From: Amorphoplanes digitatis
GTDB taxonomy: Bacteria; Actinomycetota; Actinomycetes; Mycobacteriales; Micromonosporaceae
Direction of reading: 5' to 3'
Length of the DNA stretch: 64,000 nt
Assembly: GCF_014205335.1 (NCBI RefSeq)
Contig: NZ_JACHNH010000001.1
Location: 5,450,501 to 5,514,500 of the forward strand
Below, in pieces: positions 44,969-52,920 of the stretch. Numbering within the stretch: the stretch's first letter is position 1; every line of letters begins with the position of its first letter. Made by a program: the position numbers and the translations under genes. A model generated the notes under the pieces. It worked only from the letters and a program-made list of their open reading frames with translations, was not told the origin of the DNA and did not search any database.

Positions 44969-46030
44969 TCACTGTGGACCGCGGCGCCGCCGGACCAGCC
45001 TGCCGCGCACGATGACGGCACGAGGCTTGTCGAGCAGGCCGAGGTCGGTGCGGGGATCGGCGTCGTACACGACCGCGTCGGCCGGGGCGCCCTCGGCCAG
45101 GCCGGGCAGGCCGAGATAGGACCGCGCCGCCCAGGACGCCGCGGCGATCGCCTCGTGCGGCGGGACACCGGCGTCGACGAACGCGCGGACCTCGCCGGCG
45201 ACGCCACCGTGCGGCCGGGAATCCGTGCCGGCGAGCACGGTGACCCCGGCCTCGACCGCGGCGGCGGTCAGCCGGCCGTGCGCGGAGGCACCACCCACGT
45301 GCCACTCCCGGTCCGGCCCGTCGGGCTTCGCGCGGGCCCGCTCCAGCGATGCGGTGATCAGCGCGAGCGTGGGCGTCAGCGCCGTGCCCTGCTCCGCCAT
45401 GCGCGGCAGCAGCTCCGGGTCCAGCCACATGCCGTGCTCCAGGGAGTCGACCCCGGCCTCGACGGCGATCGCGGCGCCCGCGGGATGCATCGAATGCACC
45501 GCGAGGCGACCGCCGGCCGCGTGCACGCGCCGGACGGCCTCACGCAGCACCTCCAGCGGAAGAACGTCGTCGCCGACCAGCCAGTCGATCACGACCTTCG
45601 CCCATCCGGTACGGGCGGCCTGCTCGGCCGCGACCGCGGGCAGATCGACCGGCTCGGCGCGACGCCCCCAGCCGTCGAAGAAGTGTCCGTACTGTGCGAT
45701 CCACGGTCCGGCGTGGAAGGCCCGCGGGCTGTCGTCGTCGCGGCCGAACCAGTCCGGCGGCTCTCCCGCGAGGCCGGGCGCGCGGATCAGTGCCACCCCG
45801 GCCTCAAGGTGCGCCCGCAGATCCTCGCGCAGGACGCCGTCGTCGAGCGGCCGGCCCGGCTCCTCCGCGCCCGGGTGCGTGTGCGCGTCCACCAGCCCGG
45901 GCAGCACCCACCCCTCGCCCACCAGCTCCGCGCCGCCGACCGGATCCGTCGTCCACTCGTCCCCGTCGGCGTACAGATCGATCGGTTCCCCGTCGGGAAG
46001 GGCGTAGCCGCGCACCCGCAACACCGCCAC
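44969..46030 (-). CDS. Amidohydrolase family protein
   Basis: A 353-residue metal-dependent hydrolase of the amidohydrolase superfamily: small N-terminal beta-domain, LPGLVDAHTHPGAEE (HxH metal site), KVVIDWL near the carboxylated-Lys position, VHSMHPAGAAIAVEAGVDSLEHGM (two His) and LAGTDSRPHGG (catalytic Asp), ending with the second half of the composite beta-domain (LGLLDKPRAVIVRGRLV). Related to imidazolonepropionase-like and prolidase-like members; substrate unknown. GTG start 46030 with GGAGG at a good distance. The frame is open far upstream but without further start signals. Confidence 0.88.
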   Translation of the reverse strand: MAVLRVRGYALPDGEPIDLYADGDEWTTDPVGGAELVGEGWVLPGLVDAHTHPGAEEPGRPLDDGVLREDLRAHLEAGVALIRAPGLAGEPPDWFGRDDDSPRAFHAGPWIAQYGHFFDGWGRRAEPVDLPAVAAEQAARTGWAKVVIDWLVGDDVLPLEVLREAVRRVHAAGGRLAVHSMHPAGAAIAVEAGVDSLEHGMWLDPELLPRMAEQGTALTPTLALITASLERARAKPDGPDREWHVGGASAHGRLTAAAVEAGVTVLAGTDSRPHGGVAGEVRAFVDAGVPPHEAIAAASWAARSYLGLPGLAEGAPADAVVYDADPRTDLGLLDKPRAVIVRGRLVRRRRGPQ

Positions 46031-46547
46031 GCCGAAACCTCCACACCGGTACCGGGATTCGAACCCGGTCAGCATGTCATCCCGGCTCGCGCCGGATCCA
46101 TCCCAGGAACCGATCGAACAGATCCGGAGGCATCCGCTCGGAATCCCCCCGGTTGAAGTGCCTTCCCCTGCACCCGACTGTCGGCGAGTCGCGGCGGTCC
46201 GGGAACTCCGGCCTGACGGCCGATCCGGCGCACCGACCTGGCGTCCGACTGCGTTCTGAGCTGTGCGTTTGCGGCGAAATCCGAATCTGCGTGCGCCCGG
46301 CTTCCGGTGCTGCCGGTAGCTGGCACCGCACGGCGAGTCGATATTCTGGCCGGCAGACAGCCAGGAGGCGGAGGGCCCGCGACAGCCGACGACAAGGTCT
46401 CGACGCAGGCCGTTTCGGCGGCGGCATCTGCGGCCAGAGCTGGAAGCGGTCGGCAGCGGCAGAGTGATCCGCGAGCGGCGGGGGACTAGGTTCTGTTTGG
46501 GGAGCAGGTAGCCGACTGCGGCACCTGGCGAGGAGCAGGGGCCGGGT
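46031..46547. other. 517-bp intergenic region without a supported gene
   Basis: Between the amidohydrolase and the beta-propeller gene. Frames here show no family features. It holds the T-arm-like hairpin and, near its right end, TAGGTT at 46487-46492, a possible -10 for the beta-propeller gene. Confidence 0.5.
46051..46069 (-). other. Orphan tRNA T-arm-like hairpin
   Basis: Minus strand ACCGGG-TTCGAAT-CCCGGT: a six-pair stem with a perfect T-loop consensus, just upstream of the amidohydrolase ribosome site. No D-arm or anticodon arm fits the preceding 60 bases, so this is not a full tRNA; it may be the 3' remnant left by an integration event, or chance. Confidence 0.35.
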
Positions 46548-47678
46548 GTGCTGCTGAGGAGCGAGAGTGTGGCCCCGGTGTCCCGTGCTCCCGTCGCCCT
46601 GCGCGCCACGACCGTGCTGATCGCCGCGCTGATCGGGATCGGCGTACCGGTGGTCCTGCCCGGTCGTGTGGCGGCCGCGGCCGCCGACCGGACCCGGGTG
46701 TGCCGGATCGGCGACGGCCGGCTGACCGAGATCTCCGGCCTGGCGGAAACCGGTACCGGATACGTCGTGGTGAACGACGGGTCCGACGAGGCCGCCAACC
46801 GGCGGATCTTCTTTCTGGACCGGCGCTGTTCCGTGGTCCGCGCGGTGCGCTACCCGTCGCGGCCCCGCGACACCGAGGATCTGGCGCTCGCCGCGGACGG
46901 CACCGTCTGGGTCGCCGACATCGGCGACAACGGGCTGACCCGCACCACGATCGCCGTGTGGCGGTTGGCCCCGGATGCGCGCAGACCCCAGCTGTACCGG
47001 CTGTCCTACCCGGACGGGCCGCACGACGCGGAGGCGCTGCTACTCTCGCCGACCGGCGCACCGATCGTGGTGACGAAGAGCGCGGCAACCGCGGCCGTGT
47101 ACGTCCCGGATGCCGCGTTGCGGGCCGGGCGGACCACGCCGCTGCGCCGGGCCGGCTCGGTCACCCTGCCGCTGACCACCACCGGGAATCCGTACTCGTT
47201 GCCCGGCCGGCTGGTGGTCACCGGTGGGGCGGTCAGCCCGGATGGGCGGCGGGCGGTGCTGCGGACCTACGCCGACGCGTTCGAGTTCGACGTAGCCCAC
47301 GGTGACGTGGTCCGGGCCATCACGACGGGGACGCCGCGGATCGTCGCGTTGCCGGACGAGCCGCAGGGCGAGTCCGTCGCCTACCGCGGGGACGGTACCG
47401 CGCTGCTGACCGTCTCCGAGGTGGCGAACCAGCCGCCCGGCACCAAGGCAGACGTGTGGGGCTACCCGCTGCCGGACCGTCCGGCGGTCACCGTTTCCGC
47501 CGCCGCGCCGTCCGCCACCGCAGCCTCGACGGGATCGTCGGCCCCTTCCGGGGCGGCAGTTGCCTCCGCCCCTGGAGGTGGCCGCATCCCGGCCGGGGCG
47601 TGGGCGGTCGCCGTGATCCTGGCCGCCGGCATCGCGGTCCTCGGTATCGTCGCGGCCCGGCGACGACGACAGTCGTGA
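46548..47678 (+). CDS. Exported beta-propeller-like protein with C-terminal membrane helix
   Basis: A 376-residue protein: N-terminal signal or anchor helix (TTVLIAALIGIGVPVVLPGRVAAAAA), a middle part with repeated strand pairs (ISGLAETGTGYVVVNDGSDEAANRRIFFLD, TEDLALAADGTVWVADIGDN, PHDAEALLLSPTGAPIVVTK, GESVAYRGDGTALLTVSE) as in a six-bladed propeller, an Ala/Ser-rich linker and a C-terminal helix plus RRRRQS. Probably an extracellular domain held to the membrane. Start GTG 46548; GTG 46569 with GAGGAG is an alternative. Function unknown. Confidence 0.8.
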   Translation: MLLRSESVAPVSRAPVALRATTVLIAALIGIGVPVVLPGRVAAAAADRTRVCRIGDGRLTEISGLAETGTGYVVVNDGSDEAANRRIFFLDRRCSVVRAVRYPSRPRDTEDLALAADGTVWVADIGDNGLTRTTIAVWRLAPDARRPQLYRLSYPDGPHDAEALLLSPTGAPIVVTKSAATAAVYVPDAALRAGRTTPLRRAGSVTLPLTTTGNPYSLPGRLVVTGGAVSPDGRRAVLRTYADAFEFDVAHGDVVRAITTGTPRIVALPDEPQGESVAYRGDGTALLTVSEVANQPPGTKADVWGYPLPDRPAVTVSAAAPSATAASTGSSAPSGAAVASAPGGGRIPAGAWAVAVILAAGIAVLGIVAARRRRQS

Positions 47679-47691
47679 TCGGGCCGGCCGG

Positions 47692-48411
47692 TTATCGGGG
47701 GGTCAGGACGCAGAACTCGTTGCCGTCGGGGTCGGCCATCGCCACCGGGCCGGGCTCGGCTCGTTCGCTGTCGATCCGGGTGGCACCGAGGGAGAGCAGG
47801 CGCTCGACCTCCTCATCCCGATCGCCGCCGGGAGGTGGCGCGAGGTCGAAGCGCAGGCGGTTCCGGGCCGGCTTCGGCATCAGCGGCGGGCCGCCCCAGG
47901 CGATCTTCGGGCCGCCGTCCGGTGACTGGATCGCGGTCTCCTCGTTCTGGTCCCAGACCAGCGGCCAGCCCAGCGCCGCGCTCCAGAAGTGGCCGACCTC
48001 GCGGGTGCCGTCGCAGGACAGCGCACCGAGGAACCCGCAGCCCGCCAGGAACCTGTTGCCCGGCTCGATGACGCAGAACTCGTTGCCCTCGGGGTCGGCG
48101 AGCACGACGTGCTTCTCGTCCGGCAGCTGCCCGACGTCGTAGTGCTCCCCGCCGAGCTCCAGCGCCCGGGCCACGGTCCGCCGCTGAGCCTCCGGGGTCT
48201 CACTCGTCAGTTCGAAGTGCGTCCAGTTCCGGCCGGTCTTTCTGTCCCGGGTTGGCACGAACCGGATTCGGAACCCGGTGCCGTCGCCGGGCGACAGCGC
48301 GACGTCGTGCGGGTCGTCGGCCATCTCCCGGCCCAGGACGCCGGCCCAGAAGCGGGCCAGGCGCAGCGGTTCGACCGCGTCGACGCTGAGCGCGGACAGT
48401 CGGGAGGTCAT
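47692..48411 (-). CDS. Double VOC (glyoxalase-like) domain protein
   Basis: A 239-residue protein with two vicinal-oxygen-chelate domains, each ending in the same DPEGNEFCV/DPDGNEFCV signature (about residues 108 and 230). The first has FWAGVLGREMADDP, the second FWSAALGWPLVW. Such proteins include bleomycin-resistance-like and glyoxalase-like members; the metal ligands are not complete enough to name a reaction. Converges on the beta-propeller gene with a 13-bp gap. Confidence 0.88.
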   Translation of the reverse strand: MTSRLSALSVDAVEPLRLARFWAGVLGREMADDPHDVALSPGDGTGFRIRFVPTRDRKTGRNWTHFELTSETPEAQRRTVARALELGGEHYDVGQLPDEKHVVLADPEGNEFCVIEPGNRFLAGCGFLGALSCDGTREVGHFWSAALGWPLVWDQNEETAIQSPDGGPKIAWGGPPLMPKPARNRLRFDLAPPPGGDRDEEVERLLSLGATRIDSERAEPGPVAMADPDGNEFCVLTPR

Positions 48412-48511
48412 CGCGGGCACGTCCTGTCGTCGTCGCCTCGGGCGCAGGTGAGCGTAGGGCAGCTCCGGGAGGTACCGCAGCCGGATAACATCCGTCAGGT
48501 GCGAGACCTCG

Positions 48512-48907
48512 ATGGCTGACGCCGACGACGTACGGCGCCTGGCGCTGGCGCTCCCCCACGTGGCCGAGATCGACAGCGACGGCTTCGACTTCCGGGTGGC
48601 CGGCAAGGGTTTCGTCTGGTCGTACCCGGAGCGCACGCCGGGCCGGCCGCGCGTGATCCGGACCGACATCGCGGTGCTGTACGTCGGCGACGAGGCGGAG
48701 AAGCAGGCGCTGCTGCTCGGCGAGCCGGACCTGTTCTTCACCACGCCCGCCTACGACGGCCTGCCCCTGGTCATGCTCTGGCTGGCGCGGGTGGACGCCG
48801 ACCGGCTCGCCGAACTGGTGACCGACGCGTGGCGGATGCGCGCACCGGACGAGGGCACCGGGCGGTTCAGCCCGGGGTCCGGGCGAGAAAGCGCAGGCCC
48901 TGCCTGA
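48512..48907 (+). CDS. MmcQ/YjbR family protein
   Basis: A 131-residue protein of the MmcQ/YjbR group: VRRLALALPHVAEIDSDGFDFRVAGKGFVWSYPE, then LLLGEPDLFFTTPAYDGLPLVMLWLARVDADRLAELVTDAWRM. The fold is a double-wing DNA-binding-like domain; its role is unknown. The 3' end overlaps the convergent HELGH gene by 41 bases. Confidence 0.88.
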   Translation: MADADDVRRLALALPHVAEIDSDGFDFRVAGKGFVWSYPERTPGRPRVIRTDIAVLYVGDEAEKQALLLGEPDLFFTTPAYDGLPLVMLWLARVDADRLAELVTDAWRMRAPDEGTGRFSPGSGRESAGPA

Positions 48908-49589
48908 GGAACGTCCGCGGGTTCGTGTCGAGATGCCGGGCCCACGGCGGGTCCGTCTCGCCCCGGAGCCAGGCGTAGCGGGCCAGCGCGTACCCGAACA
49001 TCGGCTCGGTCAGGTAGCCCAGCCGCGAGGTGCGGTAGCCGCCGGCGTCACCGGCGTACTCGAACGCGGAGTTCGCCGCGAAGACGCCCAGGCCGAAGAA
49101 GACAGTGAGCAGGTCGGTCAGCGGCTCGTGGTCCTCGCGCCGCGGGGAGATCCGGCCCTCGGCGAGCAGCAGCACGTGGCCGAGCTCGTGCGCGATGGTC
49201 GCCACCAGCGCCATCGGGGCGTCCGCCTGCTCGTCGGCTATGCCGATGACCGACCGGCCGTCGCGCATCCGGTGATGCCCGGCGGCGCCCCGTGACCTGG
49301 AGTTCAGCGGCACGTGTGCGGAAAGCTCCGGGTCGGCGTCGTCGGAGTAGTGCTCGAGGTCGATCCGCGCCGGGTCGATCTCCATGTGCGCGCAGAGGAG
49401 ACCGAGCACCGTCCTGGTGTCCTCGCGGGTGCCGCGGTAGGCGCCGGGGAAGAAGTCGTCGGTCGGCAGGAGCACGGTGCCGCGCAGCCGGTCCGGGCCG
49501 AACTCGGCGAGCAGCCAGTCCAGCGACGTGTCGATCCAGTCCCGCTCGACGTCGCGTACCGGGCACCGGGCGCTCCCCCACCACCACAT
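48867..49589 (-). CDS. Putative zinc metallopeptidase-like protein (HELGH)
   Basis: A 240-residue cytoplasmic protein with ALVATIAHELGHVLLLAEGR, a zincin HExxH motif near residue 135, preceded by a region (LLPTDDFFPGAYRGTREDTRTVLGLLCAHMEID) of unknown fold. A third zinc ligand is not obvious; HEPLTDLLTVFFGLGVFAANSAFEY follows and may supply it. The MWWWGS start follows CACAAT by six bases. Family not recognised. Confidence 0.8.
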   Translation of the reverse strand: MWWWGSARCPVRDVERDWIDTSLDWLLAEFGPDRLRGTVLLPTDDFFPGAYRGTREDTRTVLGLLCAHMEIDPARIDLEHYSDDADPELSAHVPLNSRSRGAAGHHRMRDGRSVIGIADEQADAPMALVATIAHELGHVLLLAEGRISPRREDHEPLTDLLTVFFGLGVFAANSAFEYAGDAGGYRTSRLGYLTEPMFGYALARYAWLRGETDPPWARHLDTNPRTFLRQGLRFLARTPG

Positions 49590-49604
49590 ACGGCGATTGT
49601 GGAG

Positions 49605-50261
49605 TCACCGGTCAACGATGCGAGGGGCGTCGAAGTTCTGGTTGTCGATCAGGATGCCGGCGCGGCGCTGCGGCGAGCAGGCGGCGAAGTAGATGCGTTG
49701 CGCCTGGACGTAGCGCCGCATGCCCGGGTGTTCGGGGTCGGGGTCCGTGCCGTCGCGGACCGCCATCCGCCGCGCCGTCACGGCGAACGGGACGTCGAGG
49801 AAGACCGTCAGGTCCCAGTCGTTCACGACCTCCTCCCTGTGGAGGAAGAGCCCGTCGACGACGAGCACGGCACCCGGCGGCGCGGTGCGCGGCGGCGGGT
49901 CGAGCACGGCGTCGGTGGCCAGGTCGTGCGCGGTCGGCCGGTAGCGCCGGGAACCGCCCGGCGCGAACGGCTCCAGGACGTCGTCGCGGAAACGCCGGTA
50001 GTCGTACGAGTCCCGCCAGAAGCCCTCCGGTGACTCGCGCCCCAGCCGGTAGCGCACCGCCCGCGGATTGTGGAAGTCGTCGAGCGAGACCCGCACGACG
50101 GTACGCCCGAGCGAGCGCGCCGCCGCCGCGAGTTCGTCGGCGAAGACGGTCTTGCCGGAACCGTCCGGCCCGTCGACGGCGACCCGGGGACACGCCCGGC
50201 CGCCGAGCACGGGAATCCGGCGCGCGACGTGGCCGAGCACCTCGCGCCGCCGCGCGTTCAC
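49605..50261 (-). CDS. Uridine-kinase-like P-loop kinase
   Basis: A 218-residue kinase-fold protein: Walker A GPDGSGKTVFADELA near residue 28, then VSLDDFHNPRAVRYR (substrate-binding Asp), YDYRRFRDDVLEPF, LVVDGLFLHREEV (Walker B-like) and a lid with RRMAVRDG. It resembles the uridine kinase/phosphoribulokinase group but lacks features needed to assign the substrate. GTG start 50261 overlaps the DUF2809 stop by four bases. Last gene of a three-gene unit. Confidence 0.88.
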   Translation of the reverse strand: MNARRREVLGHVARRIPVLGGRACPRVAVDGPDGSGKTVFADELAAAARSLGRTVVRVSLDDFHNPRAVRYRLGRESPEGFWRDSYDYRRFRDDVLEPFAPGGSRRYRPTAHDLATDAVLDPPPRTAPPGAVLVVDGLFLHREEVVNDWDLTVFLDVPFAVTARRMAVRDGTDPDPEHPGMRRYVQAQRIYFAACSPQRRAGILIDNQNFDAPRIVDR

Positions 50262-50662
50262 CGGTACCTGCTCGCGGCGGCGAAGTACAGCGCCGCCAGC
50301 GGCAGCACGCCCACCGGGTACCAGGCCAGGTCGGCGGCGTCGAACCGCACGCCGAGGGCCAGCCGGGCGAGCACGCTGTGCTCGGACAGCGCCGCGGGCA
50401 CGCCGGTCAGCTGCGAGAGCTCGACGAGCCAGCAGAACGCGACCGCCGCCGCGACCGCCGCCCAGGGGCCGGCGGCCGGCACCACGAGGAACACCCCCGC
50501 ATAGATCATGGAGGCGTACAGCACGGTGCCCGAGTACTGCGCCAGGGCGCCGGAGCTGTCCAGGACGCCGCCGCCCGCCGCCACCCGGATGCCGAGCGCC
50601 AGCGCCAGGAAGCCGCCGGCGGCGAGGACCGCCACCAGCCGTACCCGCCACGAGTCACCCAC
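50258..50662 (-). CDS. DUF2809 family membrane protein
   Basis: A 134-residue protein with four hydrophobic helices; AFCWLVELSQLTGVP and LALGVRFDAADLAWYPVGVL are the DUF2809 hallmarks (helix with VE-Q, then F-D-L-Y). VanZ-like fold. Starts at GTG 50662, overlapping the methyltransferase end by eight bases, and is coupled to the kinase. Function unknown. Confidence 0.85.
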   Translation of the reverse strand: MGDSWRVRLVAVLAAGGFLALALGIRVAAGGGVLDSSGALAQYSGTVLYASMIYAGVFLVVPAAGPWAAVAAAVAFCWLVELSQLTGVPAALSEHSVLARLALGVRFDAADLAWYPVGVLPLAALYFAAASRYR

Positions 50663-51419
50663 GACGCGGCTCGCGCCTGGCCTCGATGAGGGTGCGGGCC
50701 GAGTGCGCACGGAAGGAGCCGTGCTCGCGGATATGCGCGTCGAGCCGGACGAGGGCGTCCCGACAGCGGTCGACGGAGAAGTCGGGCACCCACCAGACGC
50801 ACTTGCGGAGCAGGTAGACGACCGCGCCGATGTCGAAGAGCTCCATCCGGCACCGTGCGGTGCGCAGGTCGACGACGCGCAGGCCCGCCGATCGGGCCGC
50901 CGCGGCCTCGTCACCGGGATCGCGGGCCAGGCCGTTCCGCGGCAGCGGGCCGGTGAACCACTCGATCAGCTCGAACGCCGACGCGGGCCCGACGTGCTGT
51001 GCGAGGTATGTGCCGTCGTCGACAAGCACGCGGGCGATCTCCGGCCAGTCGGGGCTGACCGGGTGGCGGCTGCTCACCAGCTCGAACGCGGCGTCCGGCA
51101 GCGGCAGATGCGCGCCCTGCTCGACCTGCACGACCCGCACGCCGCGGGGCGACAGAAGGCGGCGGGCGCGTTCGGCGTTCGGCGGCCACCCCTCGGTGAC
51201 GACCATCCCCGGCGGCAGGCGCGGGGCCTCGGCGACGATCTCGCCGCCGCCGGTGTCGATGTCCAGGGCCGAGCCGGCCTCGGCCAGCCGCGACGCGAGC
51301 AGCCGCGCGTATCCCCACGGCGGCCGCTCCTCGGTCGCCCGGCCGTCGAGCCAGCCGAAGTCCCAACCGGACACATCGGCCGCTGCGGCCTCGCGGACCA
51401 GATCATCGAACGTACGCAC
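50655..51419 (-). CDS. SAM-dependent methyltransferase, first gene of the TetR-divergent unit
   Basis: A 254-residue class I methyltransferase: ALDIDTGGGEIVAEA (motif I), GMVVTEGWPPNAERA (strand 2 acidic), LPLPDAAFELVSSRHP (motif II) and RVLVDDGTYLAQHVG (motif III). Related to 23S rRNA guanine-methyltransferase-like proteins but the target is unknown. GTG start at 51419. Heads methyltransferase-DUF2809-kinase, divergent from a TetR gene across a 28-bp palindrome. Confidence 0.88.
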   Translation of the reverse strand: MRTFDDLVREAAAADVSGWDFGWLDGRATEERPPWGYARLLASRLAEAGSALDIDTGGGEIVAEAPRLPPGMVVTEGWPPNAERARRLLSPRGVRVVQVEQGAHLPLPDAAFELVSSRHPVSPDWPEIARVLVDDGTYLAQHVGPASAFELIEWFTGPLPRNGLARDPGDEAAAARSAGLRVVDLRTARCRMELFDIGAVVYLLRKCVWWVPDFSVDRCRDALVRLDAHIREHGSFRAHSARTLIEARREPRRG

Positions 51420-51441
51420 GCCGAGATCGTCGCACAGGCAG

Positions 51442-51469
51442 GCTATTGACCGACCGGTCGGTCAATAGC
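51442..51469. promoter_or_regulatory. 28-bp perfect palindrome, TetR operator
   Basis: Half-site GCTATTGACCGACC, then its exact inverse. It lies between the divergent methyltransferase and TetR genes, covers the TetR -35 (TTGACC 51446-51451) and would control both directions. Confidence 0.88.
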
Positions 51470-51475
51470 TAGGGT
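51470..51475 (+). promoter_or_regulatory. -10 box TAGGGT of the TetR gene (leaderless)
   Basis: TTGACC, 18 bp, TAGGGT, then six bases to ATG 51482. Confidence 0.65.
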
Positions 51476-51481
51476 CCGGGG

Positions 51482-52045
51482 ATGCGCACCCGCGATCCCG
51501 ACGCCAAGCGCGACGCGCTCCTGTCCGCCGGCGTCTCGCTGGCACACGAGGACGGACTCGGCCAGGTCAGCGTCAACCGCGTCGTCGCGGCGGCCGGCGT
51601 CGCGAAGGGCACGTTCTTCCACCACTTCGGCGACCGCGCCGGGTTCCTGGTCGAGCTGCACCGCCGCTTCCACGACCGGCTGGCCGAAGACATCTCCGCG
51701 GCCATCGGCGACCTGAGCCCGGGTCGCGACCGGCTCCTGCTGGCCACCACGGCGTACCTCGACGGCTGCCGGCGCGACCAGGGCACGCGCGCGCTGCTCG
51801 TCGAGGCGCGGGCCGAACCGGCCGTCCGCGCCGAGATCACCCGGCGCAACGCGCAGTTCACCGCGCTCGCCGCCGCCGACTTCGCCGCGCTCGGCCGGCC
51901 CGGCGCCGAGGCCGCCGCCCAGCTGTGGGTGGTCATGGCGGCGGAGGTCGCCGTCGCCGAGTCGGCCCGCGACGCCGTCATCGCGCCGCTGCGCGACGCG
52001 CTCGCCGGCTTCCTGCCCGGAGGGCGGGGATCGCATGCACCGTGA
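51482..52045 (+). CDS. TetR family transcriptional regulator
   Basis: A 187-residue regulator: HTH in RDALLSAGVSLAHEDGLGQVSVNRVVAAAGVAKGTFFHHFGDRAGFL, then a helical effector part (LLLATTAYLDGCRRDQGTRALLVEARAEPAVRAEI). It sits beside its own 28-bp operator and overlaps the hydrolase gene by 11 bases, so both are expressed together. Confidence 0.92.
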   Translation: MRTRDPDAKRDALLSAGVSLAHEDGLGQVSVNRVVAAAGVAKGTFFHHFGDRAGFLVELHRRFHDRLAEDISAAIGDLSPGRDRLLLATTAYLDGCRRDQGTRALLVEARAEPAVRAEITRRNAQFTALAAADFAALGRPGAEAAAQLWVVMAAEVAVAESARDAVIAPLRDALAGFLPGGRGSHAP

Positions 52046-52850
52046 CCCCGCGACCGTGCCCACGTCCGCCGGGCCCGTCGTCGTGCACCGCTCCGGCTCC
52101 GGACCGGCCGTCGTGCTCCTGCACGCCAACCCCGGCGACAGCCGGGACTTCTCGGCCGTCCTGCCCGCCCTTTCCGAGCACTTCACCGTGTACGCGGTCG
52201 ACTGGCCCGGCTACGGCCAATCGCCACCGCCGCAACCGCCGTCCTCGGCGACCGCCATGGGTTACGCCCTCCTCGTCCCGCAGGTGCTCAACGCGCTCGG
52301 CATCGAGCACGCCGCCTTCATCGGCAACAGCGTCGGCGGTTACTGCGCCGTCCGGTTCGCGCTGGAGCACCCCGGGCGGGTCCGGGCCCTGGTGCTCGTC
52401 AACAGCGGCGGGTTCACCCGGCCGACGCCGCCCGGCAGGGCCTTCGTCCGCGTCAAGGGCACCGAGGCGGCCACCCGGCTGCTCGCGGGCCGGCTCAGCC
52501 GCCGCTACCTGCGCCGCCGGAACCGGACCGTCGCCGAGATGCTGGCCCGCGACGACGCGCGCCGCGACGACCCGGCGGCGATCGCCGTCGAGGCCGCGAT
52601 CTGGCGCAGCTTCAACGATCCCGCGCACGACCTGCGGGCGGCCGCCGGCGGCCTCACCGTCGCGACCCTGCTCGCCTGGGGAACCCGCGACCCGCTGCTC
52701 GGCCGCGACGGCCGCCGTGCCCGCCGCCTGCTCCCCCACGCGACCTGGTCGCCGCTGCCGACCGGGCACGCGCCGTACGCCGAGGCGCCCGGGGAGTTCC
52801 TCGCCGTCGCGCTGCCGTTCCTGCGCCGGCACACCCGGGCCGGTGCGTAA
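52035..52850 (+). CDS. Alpha/beta hydrolase
   Basis: A 271-residue hydrolase: oxyanion region VVLLHANPGDSRDF, nucleophile elbow FIGNSVGGYCAV (Ser), a cap with many Arg (RLSRRYLRRRNR), acid in AWGTRDPLLGRD and catalytic His in PTGHAPYAEAPGEF. Same operon as the TetR gene; substrate perhaps an effector or toxic ester. GGAGGGCGGGG precedes its ATG. Confidence 0.9.
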   Translation: MHRDPATVPTSAGPVVVHRSGSGPAVVLLHANPGDSRDFSAVLPALSEHFTVYAVDWPGYGQSPPPQPPSSATAMGYALLVPQVLNALGIEHAAFIGNSVGGYCAVRFALEHPGRVRALVLVNSGGFTRPTPPGRAFVRVKGTEAATRLLAGRLSRRYLRRRNRTVAEMLARDDARRDDPAAIAVEAAIWRSFNDPAHDLRAAAGGLTVATLLAWGTRDPLLGRDGRRARRLLPHATWSPLPTGHAPYAEAPGEFLAVALPFLRRHTRAGA

Positions 52851-52920
52851 CGCAGAACACACCGTTCCCAGGGCATCCAGGTCGGAAAACCGCGCGAGTT
52901 TGTCGTACCCATTCGGCAGA

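Noticed and set aside
46051..46125. A complete tRNA gene
   Set aside because: Only the T-arm fits; no D-arm, anticodon arm or matching acceptor stem could be built from the preceding bases.
46069..46395. A 108-codon minus-strand frame in the 46-46.5 kb gap
   Set aside because: No ribosome site, biased composition and no family features; treated as non-coding.
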